Below, piece by piece: positions 44,145-53,031 of a DNA stretch of 64,000 nucleotides. The position numbers were made by a program, and so were the translations under genes. Origin of the DNA: Actinomadura sp. J1-007 (GTDB taxonomy: Bacteria > Actinomycetota > Actinomycetes > Streptosporangiales > Streptosporangiaceae). The notes below the pieces were generated by a model. That model ran no database searches, had not been told where the DNA came from, and worked only from the letters and a program-made list of their open reading frames with translations. The stretch is from positions 744,001 through 808,000 of the forward strand of contig NZ_WING01000002.1 of the NCBI RefSeq assembly GCF_009793335.1. Direction: 5' to 3'. Every line of letters begins with the position of its first letter. Position 1 is the first letter of the stretch.

Positions 44145-45623
44145 TTGGCTTCCGGAACGGCGCCGTCCGGCGGTTCGCCGCCGGGGACGCTGCTGCACAG
44201 CCTGGTCAGGACCAAACCGGTCGACGACATCGTCGCCGAGGGCGGGCAGGGCGAGGGCGGCGAGCTCAAGCGGTCGATGAGCCTGCTCCAGCTGACGCTG
44301 TTCAGCGTCGGCGCGACGCTCGGCACGGGGATCTTCGTGGTGCTGGGCGAGGCGGTCCCGCTCGCCGGCCCCGCCGTGACGCTGGCGTTCGTGCTGGCCG
44401 CGGTCACCGCGCTGTTCTCCGCCCTGTCGTACGCCGAGCTCGCCGGGACGATCCCGGTCTCGGGCTCGTCCTACTCCTACGCGTACGCCACGCTCGGCGA
44501 GCTCGTCGCGTGGGTGTGCGGGTGGTGCCTGCTGCTGGAGTACGCGGTGTCGGTGTCGGCCGTCGCGGTCGGCTGGGGCTCCTACCTGAACGAGTTCTTC
44601 GACAAGGCGTTCGGGTTCACGCTGCCCGCGGCGGTCAGCGGCTCGCCGGGCAGCGACGGCGGCTGGATCAACCTGCCCGCCGTCGCGGTGGTGGCGATCG
44701 CCGCGTCCCTGCTGCTGCGCGGGACGTCCGAGAGCGCCGTCGCCAACATGATCATGGTCTTCCTGAAGATCGGCGTGCTGGTGTTCTTCTGCGCGGTCGC
44801 CGCGACGGCGTTCAAGTCCGGGAACATGTCGCCGTTCGTGCCGATGGGGTGGGCGGGCGTCAGCGCCGCCGGCTCGAAGGTGTTCTTCTCCTACATCGGG
44901 TTCGACGCGGCGTCCACCGCGGGCGAGGAGGCCAAGAACCCCAAGCGCGACCTGCCGCTCGCGATCATCCTGTCGCTGGTCATCGTGACCCTCGTGTACG
45001 TCGCGGTCGGGCTCGCCGCGGTCGGGGCGATGTCCTGGCGGCGGTTCGCGCTGAGCGGCTCGGAGGCGTCGCTGGCCAAGGTGCTGGACGAGTCGACCGG
45101 GATGTCGTGGCCGTCGATCGTGCTGTCGTTCGGCGCCGTCGTCGCCATCGCCAGCGTCGTGCTGACCGTCATGTACGGGCAGACGCGCATCCTGTTCGCG
45201 ATGTCGCGGGACGGGCTCGTCCCGCCGGTGTTCCAGAAGGTCAGCCGGCGCGCCTCGGTCCCGGTCGCCAACACGCTGATCGTCGCCTCGTTCATCGCGG
45301 TGCTCGCGGCGCTGGTCCCGCTCGGCAAGCTGGTGGACGCCACCAGCATCGGCACGCTGTTCGCGTTCGCGCTGGTCAGCGCCGGGGTGATCGTGCTGCG
45401 CCGGACCAGGCCCGAGATGCCGCGCAGCTTCCGCACGCCGTTCTACCCGGTCACGCCGCTGCTCGGGATCGGCTTCTGCGTCTACCTGATGGTCGGCCTC
45501 GGCGGGGTGACCTGGCTGGTCTTCCTGGCCTGGGCGGCGGTCGGCCTCGTCGCCTACTTCGCCTACGGGCGCCGCCACTCGCGCCTCGCCAAGCCGCCCG
45601 AGCTCCGGAAGGAGAGCCCATGA
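44145..45623 (+). CDS. Cationic amino acid/APC permease (YfnA/CAT-like)
   Basis: Second amino acid transporter of the cluster, 492 residues from TTG 44145, with GGGGGGAA about 6 bp upstream. A hydrophilic N-terminus (LVRTKPVDDIVAEGGQGEGG) precedes SVGATLGTGIFVVLGEAVPL, the CAT-family first helix. Helix 3 reads YAELAGTIPVSGSSYSYAYA. The segment VFFSYIGFDAASTAGEEAKN is diagnostic of cationic amino acid transporters. It probably carries arginine, lysine or ornithine. The stop overlaps the start of the universal stress gene (ATGA). Confidence 0.9.
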   Translation: MASGTAPSGGSPPGTLLHSLVRTKPVDDIVAEGGQGEGGELKRSMSLLQLTLFSVGATLGTGIFVVLGEAVPLAGPAVTLAFVLAAVTALFSALSYAELAGTIPVSGSSYSYAYATLGELVAWVCGWCLLLEYAVSVSAVAVGWGSYLNEFFDKAFGFTLPAAVSGSPGSDGGWINLPAVAVVAIAASLLLRGTSESAVANMIMVFLKIGVLVFFCAVAATAFKSGNMSPFVPMGWAGVSAAGSKVFFSYIGFDAASTAGEEAKNPKRDLPLAIILSLVIVTLVYVAVGLAAVGAMSWRRFALSGSEASLAKVLDESTGMSWPSIVLSFGAVVAIASVVLTVMYGQTRILFAMSRDGLVPPVFQKVSRRASVPVANTLIVASFIAVLAALVPLGKLVDATSIGTLFAFALVSAGVIVLRRTRPEMPRSFRTPFYPVTPLLGIGFCVYLMVGLGGVTWLVFLAWAAVGLVAYFAYGRRHSRLAKPPELRKESP

Positions 45624-46609
45624 GCCAGCAGGACCCGATGCGGGTCGTCGTCGGCTACTCGCCCGACGAGCGGGGCGAGGACGCGCTCGCGCTGGCCGCC
45701 CTCGTCTGCCGCGCCGCGAGGTCGCCGCTGACCGTCGCGAACGTCCACCCGCCCGCCTGGCCCGCGCGCGGCCCCGGCTCGGTCGACGCCGAGTGGGTCG
45801 CCTACCTCAGGGACCAGGCGCGGGCGGCCGTCGAGCAGGGCGCCGCCCGGCTCGCCGAGCTGAAGGTGCCGAAGCGGTCCCTGGACCCGCGGGTGCACGC
45901 CCACCGGGGCAGCGGGCGCGGCCTGATCGACATCGCCGAGGAGGTGCGCGCCGACCTGATCGTCGTCGGCTCGGCCCCGCGCGGCCGCCGCGACCGGATC
46001 GCGATCGGCAGCACCGCCGACCAGCTCCTGCACGGCTCGCCCGTGCCGGTCATGCTCGCCCCGCGCGGGTACGCCGAGGGCGCCCCGGACCGGTTCGAGC
46101 GCCTCACCGTCGCGTACTGGCCGCGCCGCGACGCCGACGCCCCGCTGGCCTCCTCGGCCGCGATCGCCGCCTCGCTCGGCCTGCCCGTACGGCTCGTCAC
46201 GCTGGTGCCGCGCCCGCCCGGCCTCGCCGCCAAGTTCCGGGGGAACGCCGAGGACGTCGTCCGGCGGCAGCTCGACCGGGCCGAACGGGACCTGGCGCGC
46301 GCGGCCGAGCAGGCGGCGAGCCTCGCCGGGCCCGGCCTGGAGGTGCGGACCGAGACGGCGGACGGGACCGGGATCGCCAAGGCCCTGCGCTCGGTCGATA
46401 TGCTCCCCGGCGAGGTGCTGGCGTGCATGTCGAGCCATGACGGCCCGCTGCGCAAGGTGTTCCTCGGCGCGACCTCCGGCAAGATCGTCCGCGCGTCCTC
46501 GTGCCCCGTCGTGGTGCTGCCCCGCGAGCCCCGGAACGCGGCGCCGCCGCGCGTCCGGCGGCCCCGGCAGGGCGGCGGCGGGCGGAAGCGGAAGGCGGGC
46601 GGGACGTAG
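45620..46609 (+). CDS. Universal stress protein, two UspA domains
   Basis: Tandem UspA protein of 329 residues. Domain 1 (about 8-150) begins RVVVGYSPDERGEDALALAA and has the ATP-binding GSAPRGRRDRIAIGSTADQL. Domain 2 (about 158-305) ends ATSGKIVRASSCPVVVLP. A basic Gly/Arg/Lys tail follows. ATG 45620 overlaps the transporter stop and has GGAAGGAG upstream. Co-transcription with arginine catabolism suggests a role in energy stress or hypoxia, as for Usp genes of the mycobacterial dormancy regulon (inference). Confidence 0.92.
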   Translation: MSQQDPMRVVVGYSPDERGEDALALAALVCRAARSPLTVANVHPPAWPARGPGSVDAEWVAYLRDQARAAVEQGAARLAELKVPKRSLDPRVHAHRGSGRGLIDIAEEVRADLIVVGSAPRGRRDRIAIGSTADQLLHGSPVPVMLAPRGYAEGAPDRFERLTVAYWPRRDADAPLASSAAIAASLGLPVRLVTLVPRPPGLAAKFRGNAEDVVRRQLDRAERDLARAAEQAASLAGPGLEVRTETADGTGIAKALRSVDMLPGEVLACMSSHDGPLRKVFLGATSGKIVRASSCPVVVLPREPRNAAPPRVRRPRQGGGGRKRKAGGT

Positions 46610-46624
46610 GTAAGGCTTACCTGT
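46606..46624. promoter_or_regulatory. Iron box (IdeR/DmdR/DtxR-type operator)
   Basis: AGGTAAGGCTTACCT (46608-46622) is a perfect 7-bp inverted repeat around a central G and matches the core of the actinobacterial iron box (TTAGGTTAGGCTAACCTAA form). It begins inside the universal stress gene stop codon, 64 bp upstream of sufR, so iron-loaded IdeR/DmdR could repress the suf operon. Confidence 0.75.
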
Positions 46625-46685
46625 GTGAGCGAGGACATCGGACGTTCCGTTGGCCCGGCGGAAGGAATTAGGGCACACTGATGTT

Positions 46686-47561
46686 GTGAAAAACGTGAGC
46701 GAGGATCCGACGAGCGCCGAGGCCGCCACCGCGCGGCCCGTCGGCGCGCCGCCGGAGAGTGCGCACGTTGGCGGGAGCGGAGCCCGCTCCGGGAGCGGCA
46801 ACAGCGAGCGCGACACGCGCGCGCGGGTGGCCCGGCTCATCCTGGAGCACGGCCCGATCACCGCTTCGGCGCTGGGGGAGCGGGTCGGCCTGACGCCGGC
46901 CGCGATCCGGCGCCACCTGGACGCCCTGCTCGCCGACGACATGATCGAGGTGCGCCGGGCCCGCCCGCAGACGCGGCGCGGGCGCGGCCGCCCGGCCAAG
47001 TGGTTCGCCATCACCGACGCCGGGCGCAGCGCGTTCGTGCACGCCTACGACGACCTGGCGACCAGCGCGCTCCGGTTCCTCGCCGAGACGGCGGGGGAGC
47101 GGGCGGTCGCCGAGTTCGCCCGGCGGCAGATCGCCGACCTCGAACGCCGCTACCACCCGGTCGTCCAGGCGGCCCCGCCCCACCAGCGGGTCCGCGAGCT
47201 GGCCGAGGCGCTGTCCGGCGACGGCTACGCGGCCGCCGCCGCCAAGGCGCCCCAGCCGGGCGGCGGGGAGCAGCTCTGCCAGCACCACTGCCCGGTCGCG
47301 CACGTCGCCGCGGAGTTCCCGCAGCTGTGCGAGGCCGAGACCGAGGCGTTCAGCAGGCTGCTGGGCACCCCGGTGCAGCGGCTGGCGACCATCGCCCACG
47401 GCGACGGGATCTGCACCACCCACGTCAGCCCCCGCTCCCTCTGCGGAGGGGACGGGGCGGGCGGCGGGCACGAACCGGCGGAGCCGCCGGCGGGCGCGGG
47501 GGGTCCTCCCCCCGCGCCGACACTTGCACATGACGAGGAGTCCGGGAGGACCTCCCTATGA
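46686..47561 (+). CDS. sufR: SufR-like Fe-S cluster-sensing repressor
   Basis: Regulator of the suf operon, 291 residues. A winged helix-turn-helix (about 45-110) has LGERVGLTPAAIRRHLDALL and RRARPQTRRGRGRPAKWFAI. The C-terminal cluster-binding cysteines are in QLCQHHCPVAHVAAEFPQLC and GDGICTTHV. The GTG at 46686 (VKNVSED) is preferred, resembling the MKNV start I recall from Streptomyces homologues; TTG 46650 is an in-frame alternative. The Gly/Pro-rich tail ends overlapping sufB. It probably represses suf when it holds a cluster, with iron control added by the upstream iron box. Confidence 0.92.
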   Translation: MKNVSEDPTSAEAATARPVGAPPESAHVGGSGARSGSGNSERDTRARVARLILEHGPITASALGERVGLTPAAIRRHLDALLADDMIEVRRARPQTRRGRGRPAKWFAITDAGRSAFVHAYDDLATSALRFLAETAGERAVAEFARRQIADLERRYHPVVQAAPPHQRVRELAEALSGDGYAAAAAKAPQPGGGEQLCQHHCPVAHVAAEFPQLCEAETEAFSRLLGTPVQRLATIAHGDGICTTHVSPRSLCGGDGAGGGHEPAEPPAGAGGPPPAPTLAHDEESGRTSL

Positions 47562-48970
47562 CTACTGCAGCCCACCCAGAGCTGGAAGGGCTCGACAGGT
47601 ACAAGTTCGGCTGGGCCGACTCCGACGCCGCCGGCGCCTCGGCCCGGCGCGGCTTGAACGAGGACGTCGTCCGCGACATCTCGGGCAAGAAGAGCGAGCC
47701 CGACTGGATGCTCGACCTGCGGCTCAAGGGGCTGCGGTTGTTCGCCAAGAAGCCGATGCCGACCTGGGGCTCGGACCTGTCCGACATCGACTTCGAGAAC
47801 ATCAAGTACTTCGTCCGCTCGACCGAGCAGCAGGCGACGTCCTGGGAGGAGCTTCCCGAGGACATCAAGAACACCTACGACAAGCTCGGCATCCCCGAGG
47901 CGGAGAAGCAGCGCCTCATCGCCGGCGTCGCCGCCCAGTACGAGTCCGAGGTCGTCTACCACAAGATCCGCGAGGACCTTGAGGAGAAGGGCGTCATCTT
48001 CCTGGACACCGACACGGGGCTCAGGGAGCACCCGGAGATCTTCCAGGAGTACTTCGGCTCGGTGATCCCGGTCGGCGACAACAAGTTCGCCGCGCTCAAC
48101 ACCGCGGTGTGGTCGGGCGGCTCGTTCATCTACGTCCCGCCGGGCGTGCACGTGGAGATCCCGCTCCAGGCCTACTTCCGGATCAACACCGAGAACATGG
48201 GCCAGTTCGAGCGGACGCTGATCATCGCCGACGAGGGCTCGTACGTGCACTACGTCGAGGGCTGCACCGCCCCGATCTACAAGTCGGACTCGCTGCACTC
48301 GGCCGTGGTGGAGATCGTGGTGAAGAAGGACGCCCGCGTCCGCTACACCACCATCCAGAACTGGTCCAACAACGTCTACAACCTCGTGACCAAGCGCGCC
48401 GTCGCCTACGAGGGCGCCACCATGGAGTGGATCGACGGCAACATCGGCTCCAAGGTCACGATGAAGTACCCGGCGGTCTACCTGCTCGGCGAGCACGCCA
48501 AGGGCGAGACCCTGTCGATCGCGTTCGCGGGCGAGGACCAGCACCAGGACGCCGGCGCCAAGATGGTGCACGCCGCGCCCAACACCTCGTCCACCATCGT
48601 GTCGAAGTCGGTGGCGCGCGGCGGCGGCCGGACGTCCTACCGGGGCCTGATCCAGATCCAGGAGGGCGCCGAGCACAGCCGGTCCACGGTCAAGTGCGAC
48701 GCGCTGCTCGTCGACCAGATCAGCCGCTCCGACACCTACCCCTACGTGGACGTCCGCGAGGACGACGTGGAGATGGGCCACGAGGCCACCGTCTCCAAGG
48801 TGTCGGAGGACCAGCTGTTCTACCTGATGAGCCGCGGCGCCACCGAGGACGAGGCGATGGCGATGATCGTGCGCGGGTTCGTCGAGCCCATCGCGCGCGA
48901 GCTGCCGATGGAGTACGCGCTTGAGCTCAACCGGCTCATCGAACTGCAGATGGAAGGAGCCGTCGGCTGA
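47558..48970 (+). CDS. sufB: Fe-S cluster assembly scaffold SufB
   Basis: Core subunit of the SufBCD scaffold, 470 residues. It shows FAALNTAVWSGGSFIYVPPG, the cysteine-bearing YVEGCTAPIYKSDSLHSAVV, IQNWSNNVYNLVTKR and RSTVKCDALLVDQISRSDTY. The C-terminal VSEDQLFYLMSRGATEDEAM is characteristic. There is no intein, unlike the mycobacterial SufB. ATG 47558 overlaps the sufR stop, with GGGAGGA upstream. Confidence 0.96.
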   Translation: MTTAAHPELEGLDRYKFGWADSDAAGASARRGLNEDVVRDISGKKSEPDWMLDLRLKGLRLFAKKPMPTWGSDLSDIDFENIKYFVRSTEQQATSWEELPEDIKNTYDKLGIPEAEKQRLIAGVAAQYESEVVYHKIREDLEEKGVIFLDTDTGLREHPEIFQEYFGSVIPVGDNKFAALNTAVWSGGSFIYVPPGVHVEIPLQAYFRINTENMGQFERTLIIADEGSYVHYVEGCTAPIYKSDSLHSAVVEIVVKKDARVRYTTIQNWSNNVYNLVTKRAVAYEGATMEWIDGNIGSKVTMKYPAVYLLGEHAKGETLSIAFAGEDQHQDAGAKMVHAAPNTSSTIVSKSVARGGGRTSYRGLIQIQEGAEHSRSTVKCDALLVDQISRSDTYPYVDVREDDVEMGHEATVSKVSEDQLFYLMSRGATEDEAMAMIVRGFVEPIARELPMEYALELNRLIELQMEGAVG

Positions 48971-50094
48971 TGGGCCTGGACTCACGGCCTCTCTCGACGT
49001 TGCACGAGAAGGCCTCCTACGAGGTCGCCGACTTCGAGGTCCCGACGGGCCGCGAGGAGGAGTGGCGGTTCACGCCGCTGCGCCGCCTGCGCGGCCTGCA
49101 CAACGGGACGGCCGAGGCCGACGGCAAGGTCATCGTCGAGGTCGAGGCCGCGCCCGAGGCCGCCGTGGAGACGGTCGGCCGCGACGACGCGCGCCTCGGC
49201 CGGGCCTACGAGCCCGCCGACCGCGTCAGCGCCCAGGCGTGGGCGTCGTTCTCCCAGGCCACGGTCGTGACCGTGCCGAAGGAGGCGGTCGCCTCCGCGC
49301 CGACCGTCCTGCGGCTGCGCGGCGAGGACGCCTCCGCCGCCGCGTACGGGCACACCACGGTCATCCTGGAGCCGTTCGCCCAGGCCACCGTGGTGCTCGT
49401 GCACCGCGGCTCGGCGACGTACGCCGACAACGTCGAGTTCGTCGTCGGCGACGGCGCGGCGCTGTCGGTGATCAGCCTCCAGGACTGGGCCGACGACGCC
49501 GTGCACGTCTCGCACCAGCACGCCAGGCTCGGCCGCGACGCCCGGTTCACCTCGCACAACGTCACGCTCGGCGGCGACCTCGTGCGGGTGTCCCCGACGG
49601 TCTCCTACGGCGCGCCCGGCGGCGACGCCACGCTCTACGGCGTGTACTTCGCCGACGGCGGCCAGCACCTGGAGCACCGCCTGCTGGTCGACCACACCGT
49701 GCCGAACTGCCGCAGCCGCGTCGACTACCGCGGAGCGCTCCAGGACGAGGGCGCGCACGCCGTCTGGATCGGCGACGTGATCATCCGCGCGGAGGCCGAG
49801 GGCACCGACACCTACGAGCTCAACCGCAACCTCGTCCTCACCGACGGGACGCGCGTCGACTCGGTGCCGAACCTGGAGATCCTCACCGGCGAGGTCGTCG
49901 GCGCCGGGCACGCCTCGGCGTCCGGCCGGCTCGACGACGAGCACCTGTTCTACCTCCAGGCGCGCGGCATCCCGTTCGACCAGGCCCGGCGCATGGTGGT
50001 GCGGGGCTTCCTCGGCCAGCTCATCGAGCGGATCGAGGTCGACGAGGTCCGCGAGAAGGTCCGGGAGGCGATCGAGGCGGAGCTCGACCGATGA
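48970..50094 (+). CDS. sufD: Fe-S cluster assembly protein SufD
   Basis: SufB paralogue of the SufBCD complex, 374 residues. It starts with the typical EVADFEVPTGREEEWRFTPL and contains HTVPNCRSRVDYRGALQDEG, then DTYELNRNLVLTDGTRVDSV and the C-terminal LDDEHLFYLQARGIPFDQAR. ATG 48970 shares its first base with the sufB stop (TGATG), so the two are translationally coupled. Confidence 0.95.
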   Translation: MGLDSRPLSTLHEKASYEVADFEVPTGREEEWRFTPLRRLRGLHNGTAEADGKVIVEVEAAPEAAVETVGRDDARLGRAYEPADRVSAQAWASFSQATVVTVPKEAVASAPTVLRLRGEDASAAAYGHTTVILEPFAQATVVLVHRGSATYADNVEFVVGDGAALSVISLQDWADDAVHVSHQHARLGRDARFTSHNVTLGGDLVRVSPTVSYGAPGGDATLYGVYFADGGQHLEHRLLVDHTVPNCRSRVDYRGALQDEGAHAVWIGDVIIRAEAEGTDTYELNRNLVLTDGTRVDSVPNLEILTGEVVGAGHASASGRLDDEHLFYLQARGIPFDQARRMVVRGFLGQLIERIEVDEVREKVREAIEAELDR

Positions 50095-50408
50095 CGTACA
50101 CCAGGGTGTGCCCGCTGGCCGAGATCCCGCAGGACGGCGCGCTCGCCGTCGAGATCGACGACACGCCCGTCGCGCTCGTCCGCAGCGGCGAGGGCGTCTT
50201 CGCGCTGAGCGACATCTGCTCGCACGCGGAGGTGTCCCTCTCCGAGGGCGAGGTGTACGACGGCACCATCGAATGCTGGCTGCACGGGTCGTGCTTCGAC
50301 CTGGCCAGCGGCAAGCCCACCAACCCGCCGGCCACGCAGCCGGTCGCCACGTACAAGGTGAAGGTCGAGGACGGCGACGTCTACGTCTCCCTCGGCTCTG
50401 ACGAATAG
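50091..50408 (+). CDS. Rieske [2Fe-2S] ferredoxin of the suf operon
   Basis: Small Rieske protein of 105 residues, NirD/BphA3-like. The cluster ligands are in DICSHAEVSL (Cys-x-His) and ECWLHGSCFDLASGK (Cys-x2-His). A Rieske gene between sufD and sufC is the standard actinobacterial arrangement; it may supply electrons for cluster assembly. ATG 50091 overlaps the sufD stop (ATGA). Confidence 0.95.
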   Translation: MTYTRVCPLAEIPQDGALAVEIDDTPVALVRSGEGVFALSDICSHAEVSLSEGEVYDGTIECWLHGSCFDLASGKPTNPPATQPVATYKVKVEDGDVYVSLGSDE

Positions 50409-50424
50409 AAGGTCCCGAACAGTT

Positions 50425-51192
50425 ATGGCCACGCTAGAGATCCGCGACCTCCACGTCTCCGTCGCCGACGGCGCCGAAGGGACCAAGGAGATCCTGCGCG
50501 GGGTCGACCTGACCGTCAAGGCCGGCGAGACCCACGCGATCATGGGGCCGAACGGCTCCGGCAAGTCCACCCTCGCCTACGCCGTCGCCGGGCATCCGAA
50601 GTACGAGGTGACCTCGGGCGCGGTGACGCTGGACGGCGAGGACGTCCTCGCGATGAGCGTCGACGAGCGCGCCCGCGCCGGGCTCTTCCTCGCGATGCAG
50701 TACCCGGTCGAGGTGCCGGGCGTCTCGGTGTCCAACTTCCTGCGCTCGGCGATGACCGCCGTGCGCGGTGAGGCGCCGAAGCTGCGCGAGTTCTCCAAGG
50801 AGCTGAAGACGGCGATGGAGAACCTGGCCATCGACCCGGCGTTCGCGCAGCGCAGCCTGAACGAGGGCTTCTCCGGCGGCGAGAAGAAGCGCCACGAGAT
50901 CCTCCAGCTCGAACTGCTGAAGCCGAAGGTCGCCGTCCTGGACGAGACCGACTCCGGCCTCGACGTGGACGCGCTGAAGGTCGTCTCCGAGGGCGTCAAC
51001 CGGTTCGGCGCGAGCGGCGAGACCGGCGTGCTGCTGATCACGCACTACACGCGCATCCTGCGGTACGTGAAGCCCGACTTCGTGCACGTGTTCGCGGGCG
51101 GCCGCGTCGTCGCCGACGGCGGCCCGGAGCTGGCCGACGAGCTGGAGAACGAGGGCTACGAGAAGTACGCGAAGGCGGGCGCGGCGCTATGA
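50425..51192 (+). CDS. sufC: Fe-S assembly ATPase SufC
   Basis: ABC-type ATPase of the SufBCD complex, 255 residues, soluble. Walker A is MGPNGSGKST (near residue 41), the signature is GFSGGEKKRHEILQ, and Walker B is VAVLDETDSGLDVDAL, the SufC-specific form. FLAMQYPVEVPGVSVSNFLR is the Q-loop region. ATG 50425 follows the Rieske gene by 16 bp. Confidence 0.96.
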   Translation: MATLEIRDLHVSVADGAEGTKEILRGVDLTVKAGETHAIMGPNGSGKSTLAYAVAGHPKYEVTSGAVTLDGEDVLAMSVDERARAGLFLAMQYPVEVPGVSVSNFLRSAMTAVRGEAPKLREFSKELKTAMENLAIDPAFAQRSLNEGFSGGEKKRHEILQLELLKPKVAVLDETDSGLDVDALKVVSEGVNRFGASGETGVLLITHYTRILRYVKPDFVHVFAGGRVVADGGPELADELENEGYEKYAKAGAAL

Positions 51193-52450
51193 CGTTGCTG
51201 CCCGAGGAGCTCAAGAAGGACTTCCCGCTGCTCCAGCGGACCGTCCGAGGCGGGCGCGACCTGGTCTACCTCGACTCGGGCGCCACGTCGCAGAAGCCCG
51301 TGCGGGTGCTGGACGCCGAGCGGGAGTTCTACGAGCGGCACAACGCCGCCCGCACCGCGGCGCGCACCTGCTCTCCGAGGAGGCGACCGAGGCGTACGAG
51401 AACGCGCGCGCGTCGATCGCCTCGTTCATCGGCGCGGTGCCGGGCGAGATCGTGCTGACCAAGAACGCCACCGAGGGCATCAACCTCGTCGCGTACGCGA
51501 TGAGCAACGCGGCGACGGCCGGTCCCGAGGCCGAGCGGTTCCGGGTCGGGCCCGGCGACGAGGTCGTGGTGACCGAGATGGAGCACCACGCCAACCTCGT
51601 CCCCTGGCAGCAGCTCTGCCAGCGGACGGGCGCGACGCTGCGCTGGTTCGGCCTGACCGACGACGGGCGGCTCGACCTCGCGGAGCTCGACACGCTGGTG
51701 AACGAGCGCACCAAGGTCGTCGCGGTCACCCACCAGTCCAACGTGCTCGGGACCGTTCCGCCGGTCGCGCTGATCGCCGAGCGCGCGCACCGGGTCGGCG
51801 CGGTCGTCGTGGTGGACGGCGCGCAGTCGGTGCCGCACCAGCCGGTGGACGTCGCGACGCTCGGCGCCGACTTCCTGGCGTTCTCCGGGCACAAGATGCT
51901 CGGCCCGACCGGGATCGGCGTGCTGTGGGGGCGGCACGAGCTGCTGGAGGCGATGCCGCCGTTCATCACCGGCGGGTCGATGATCGAGGTGGTGCGGATG
52001 GAGGGCTCGACCTTCCTGCCGCCGCCGCAGCGGTTCGAGGCGGGCGTCCCGATGACCGCGCAGGCGGTCGGGCTCGGCGCCGCGTGCGACTACCTGTCCG
52101 AGATCGGCATGGACCGGGTGCGCGAGCATGAGGAGACCCTCGTCGGGTACGCCCTCGAACGGCTCACCGAGATCCCCGGCGTCAACCTCGTGGGGCCGGG
52201 CACGACCGAGGCGCGCGGCGGCGCGGTGTCGTTCACCGTGGACGGCATCCACCCGCACGACGTCGGGCAGGTGCTCGACGAGCTGGGCGTCGAGGTCAGG
52301 GTCGGGCACCACTGCGCGTGGCCGATCTGCCGCCGCTACGGGATCCCGGCGACGACCCGCGCCACGTTCTACCTCTACAACACCCTGGCCGACCTGGACG
52401 CCCTCGCCGACGGCGTCCGCCAGGCCCAAAAGTTCTTCGGCACCGCCTGA
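51189..52450 (+). CDS. sufS: Cysteine desulfurase SufS, one frameshift
   Basis: Group II PLP-dependent cysteine desulfurase, about 420 residues when repaired, providing sulfur to SufBCD through SufU. The N-terminus has DLVYLDSGATSQKPVRVLDA, PLP contacts are in VTEMEHHANLVPWQ and VDGAQSVPHQPVD, the PLP lysine is in FSGHKMLGPTGIG, and the catalytic cysteine is in VGHHCAWPICRRYG. The frame breaks at the C run 51349-51351 (after YERHNAA), and one added base continues as HRGAHLLSEEATEAYE. ATG 51189 overlaps the sufC stop. Confidence 0.93.
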
Positions 52451-52517
52451 GGAACGGCGGGCCGGGAACGGCACCGCCTGAGGAACGGCGGGGCGGGGAT
52501 GGCACCGCCTGAGGAAC
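52439..52517. repeat. 31-bp tandem repeat duplicating the sufS stop region
   Basis: Units begin GGCACCGCCTGAGGAAC at 52439, 52470 and 52501 (31-bp period; the third is partial, 17 bp). The first contains the last codons of sufS (Gly-Thr-Ala-stop) and the others repeat that sequence, including the TGA, in the sufS-sufU gap. It reads as a local slip duplication that leaves the protein unchanged. Confidence 0.85.
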
Positions 52518-52572
52518 AGGTGGGGGCGCGCGCCTGTTTGAACGAACGAAGGAAGGGCCCGGAAAGGAAGCC

Positions 52573-53031
52573 ATGGAGCTTGAGGCGATGTACCAGGAGG
52601 TCATCCTGGACCATTACCGCAACCCCCTGCACAAGGGGCTGCGGGAGCCTTTCGAGGGCGAGGCGCACCACGTCAACCCGACCTGCGGCGACGAGGTGAC
52701 CCTGCGCGTGCACCTGGAGGGCGAGGGCCAGGACGCCCGGATCGCCGACGTCTCCTACGACGCGATGGGCTGCTCGATCAGCCAGGCGAGCGCGTCGGTG
52801 ATGTCGGACCTGGTCATCGGCAGGTCGGTGAAGGAGGCGATGGCGGTCGGCGACGAGTTCCTCGCGCTGATGCAGTCGCGCGGCCGGGACGCCGAGCCCG
52901 ACGAGGACGTCCTGGAGGACGCGATCGCCTTCGCCGGGGTGTCCAAGTACCCCGCCCGGATCAAGTGCGCCCTGCTCGCCTGGATGGCGTGGAAGGACGC
53001 GACCGCCCGAGCACTCGGAGAGGCAACATGA
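52573..53031 (+). CDS. sufU: SufU sulfur-transfer protein
   Basis: IscU-like zinc protein, 152 residues, that accepts persulfide from SufS. It begins YQEVILDHYRNPLHKG and has the three cysteines in NPTCGDEVTL, AMGCSISQAS and RIKCALLAW. An insertion between the second and third cysteine distinguishes SufU from IscU. The 120-bp gap before it contains the tandem repeat. ATG 52573 follows GGAAAGGAAG. Confidence 0.95.
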   Translation: MELEAMYQEVILDHYRNPLHKGLREPFEGEAHHVNPTCGDEVTLRVHLEGEGQDARIADVSYDAMGCSISQASASVMSDLVIGRSVKEAMAVGDEFLALMQSRGRDAEPDEDVLEDAIAFAGVSKYPARIKCALLAWMAWKDATARALGEAT

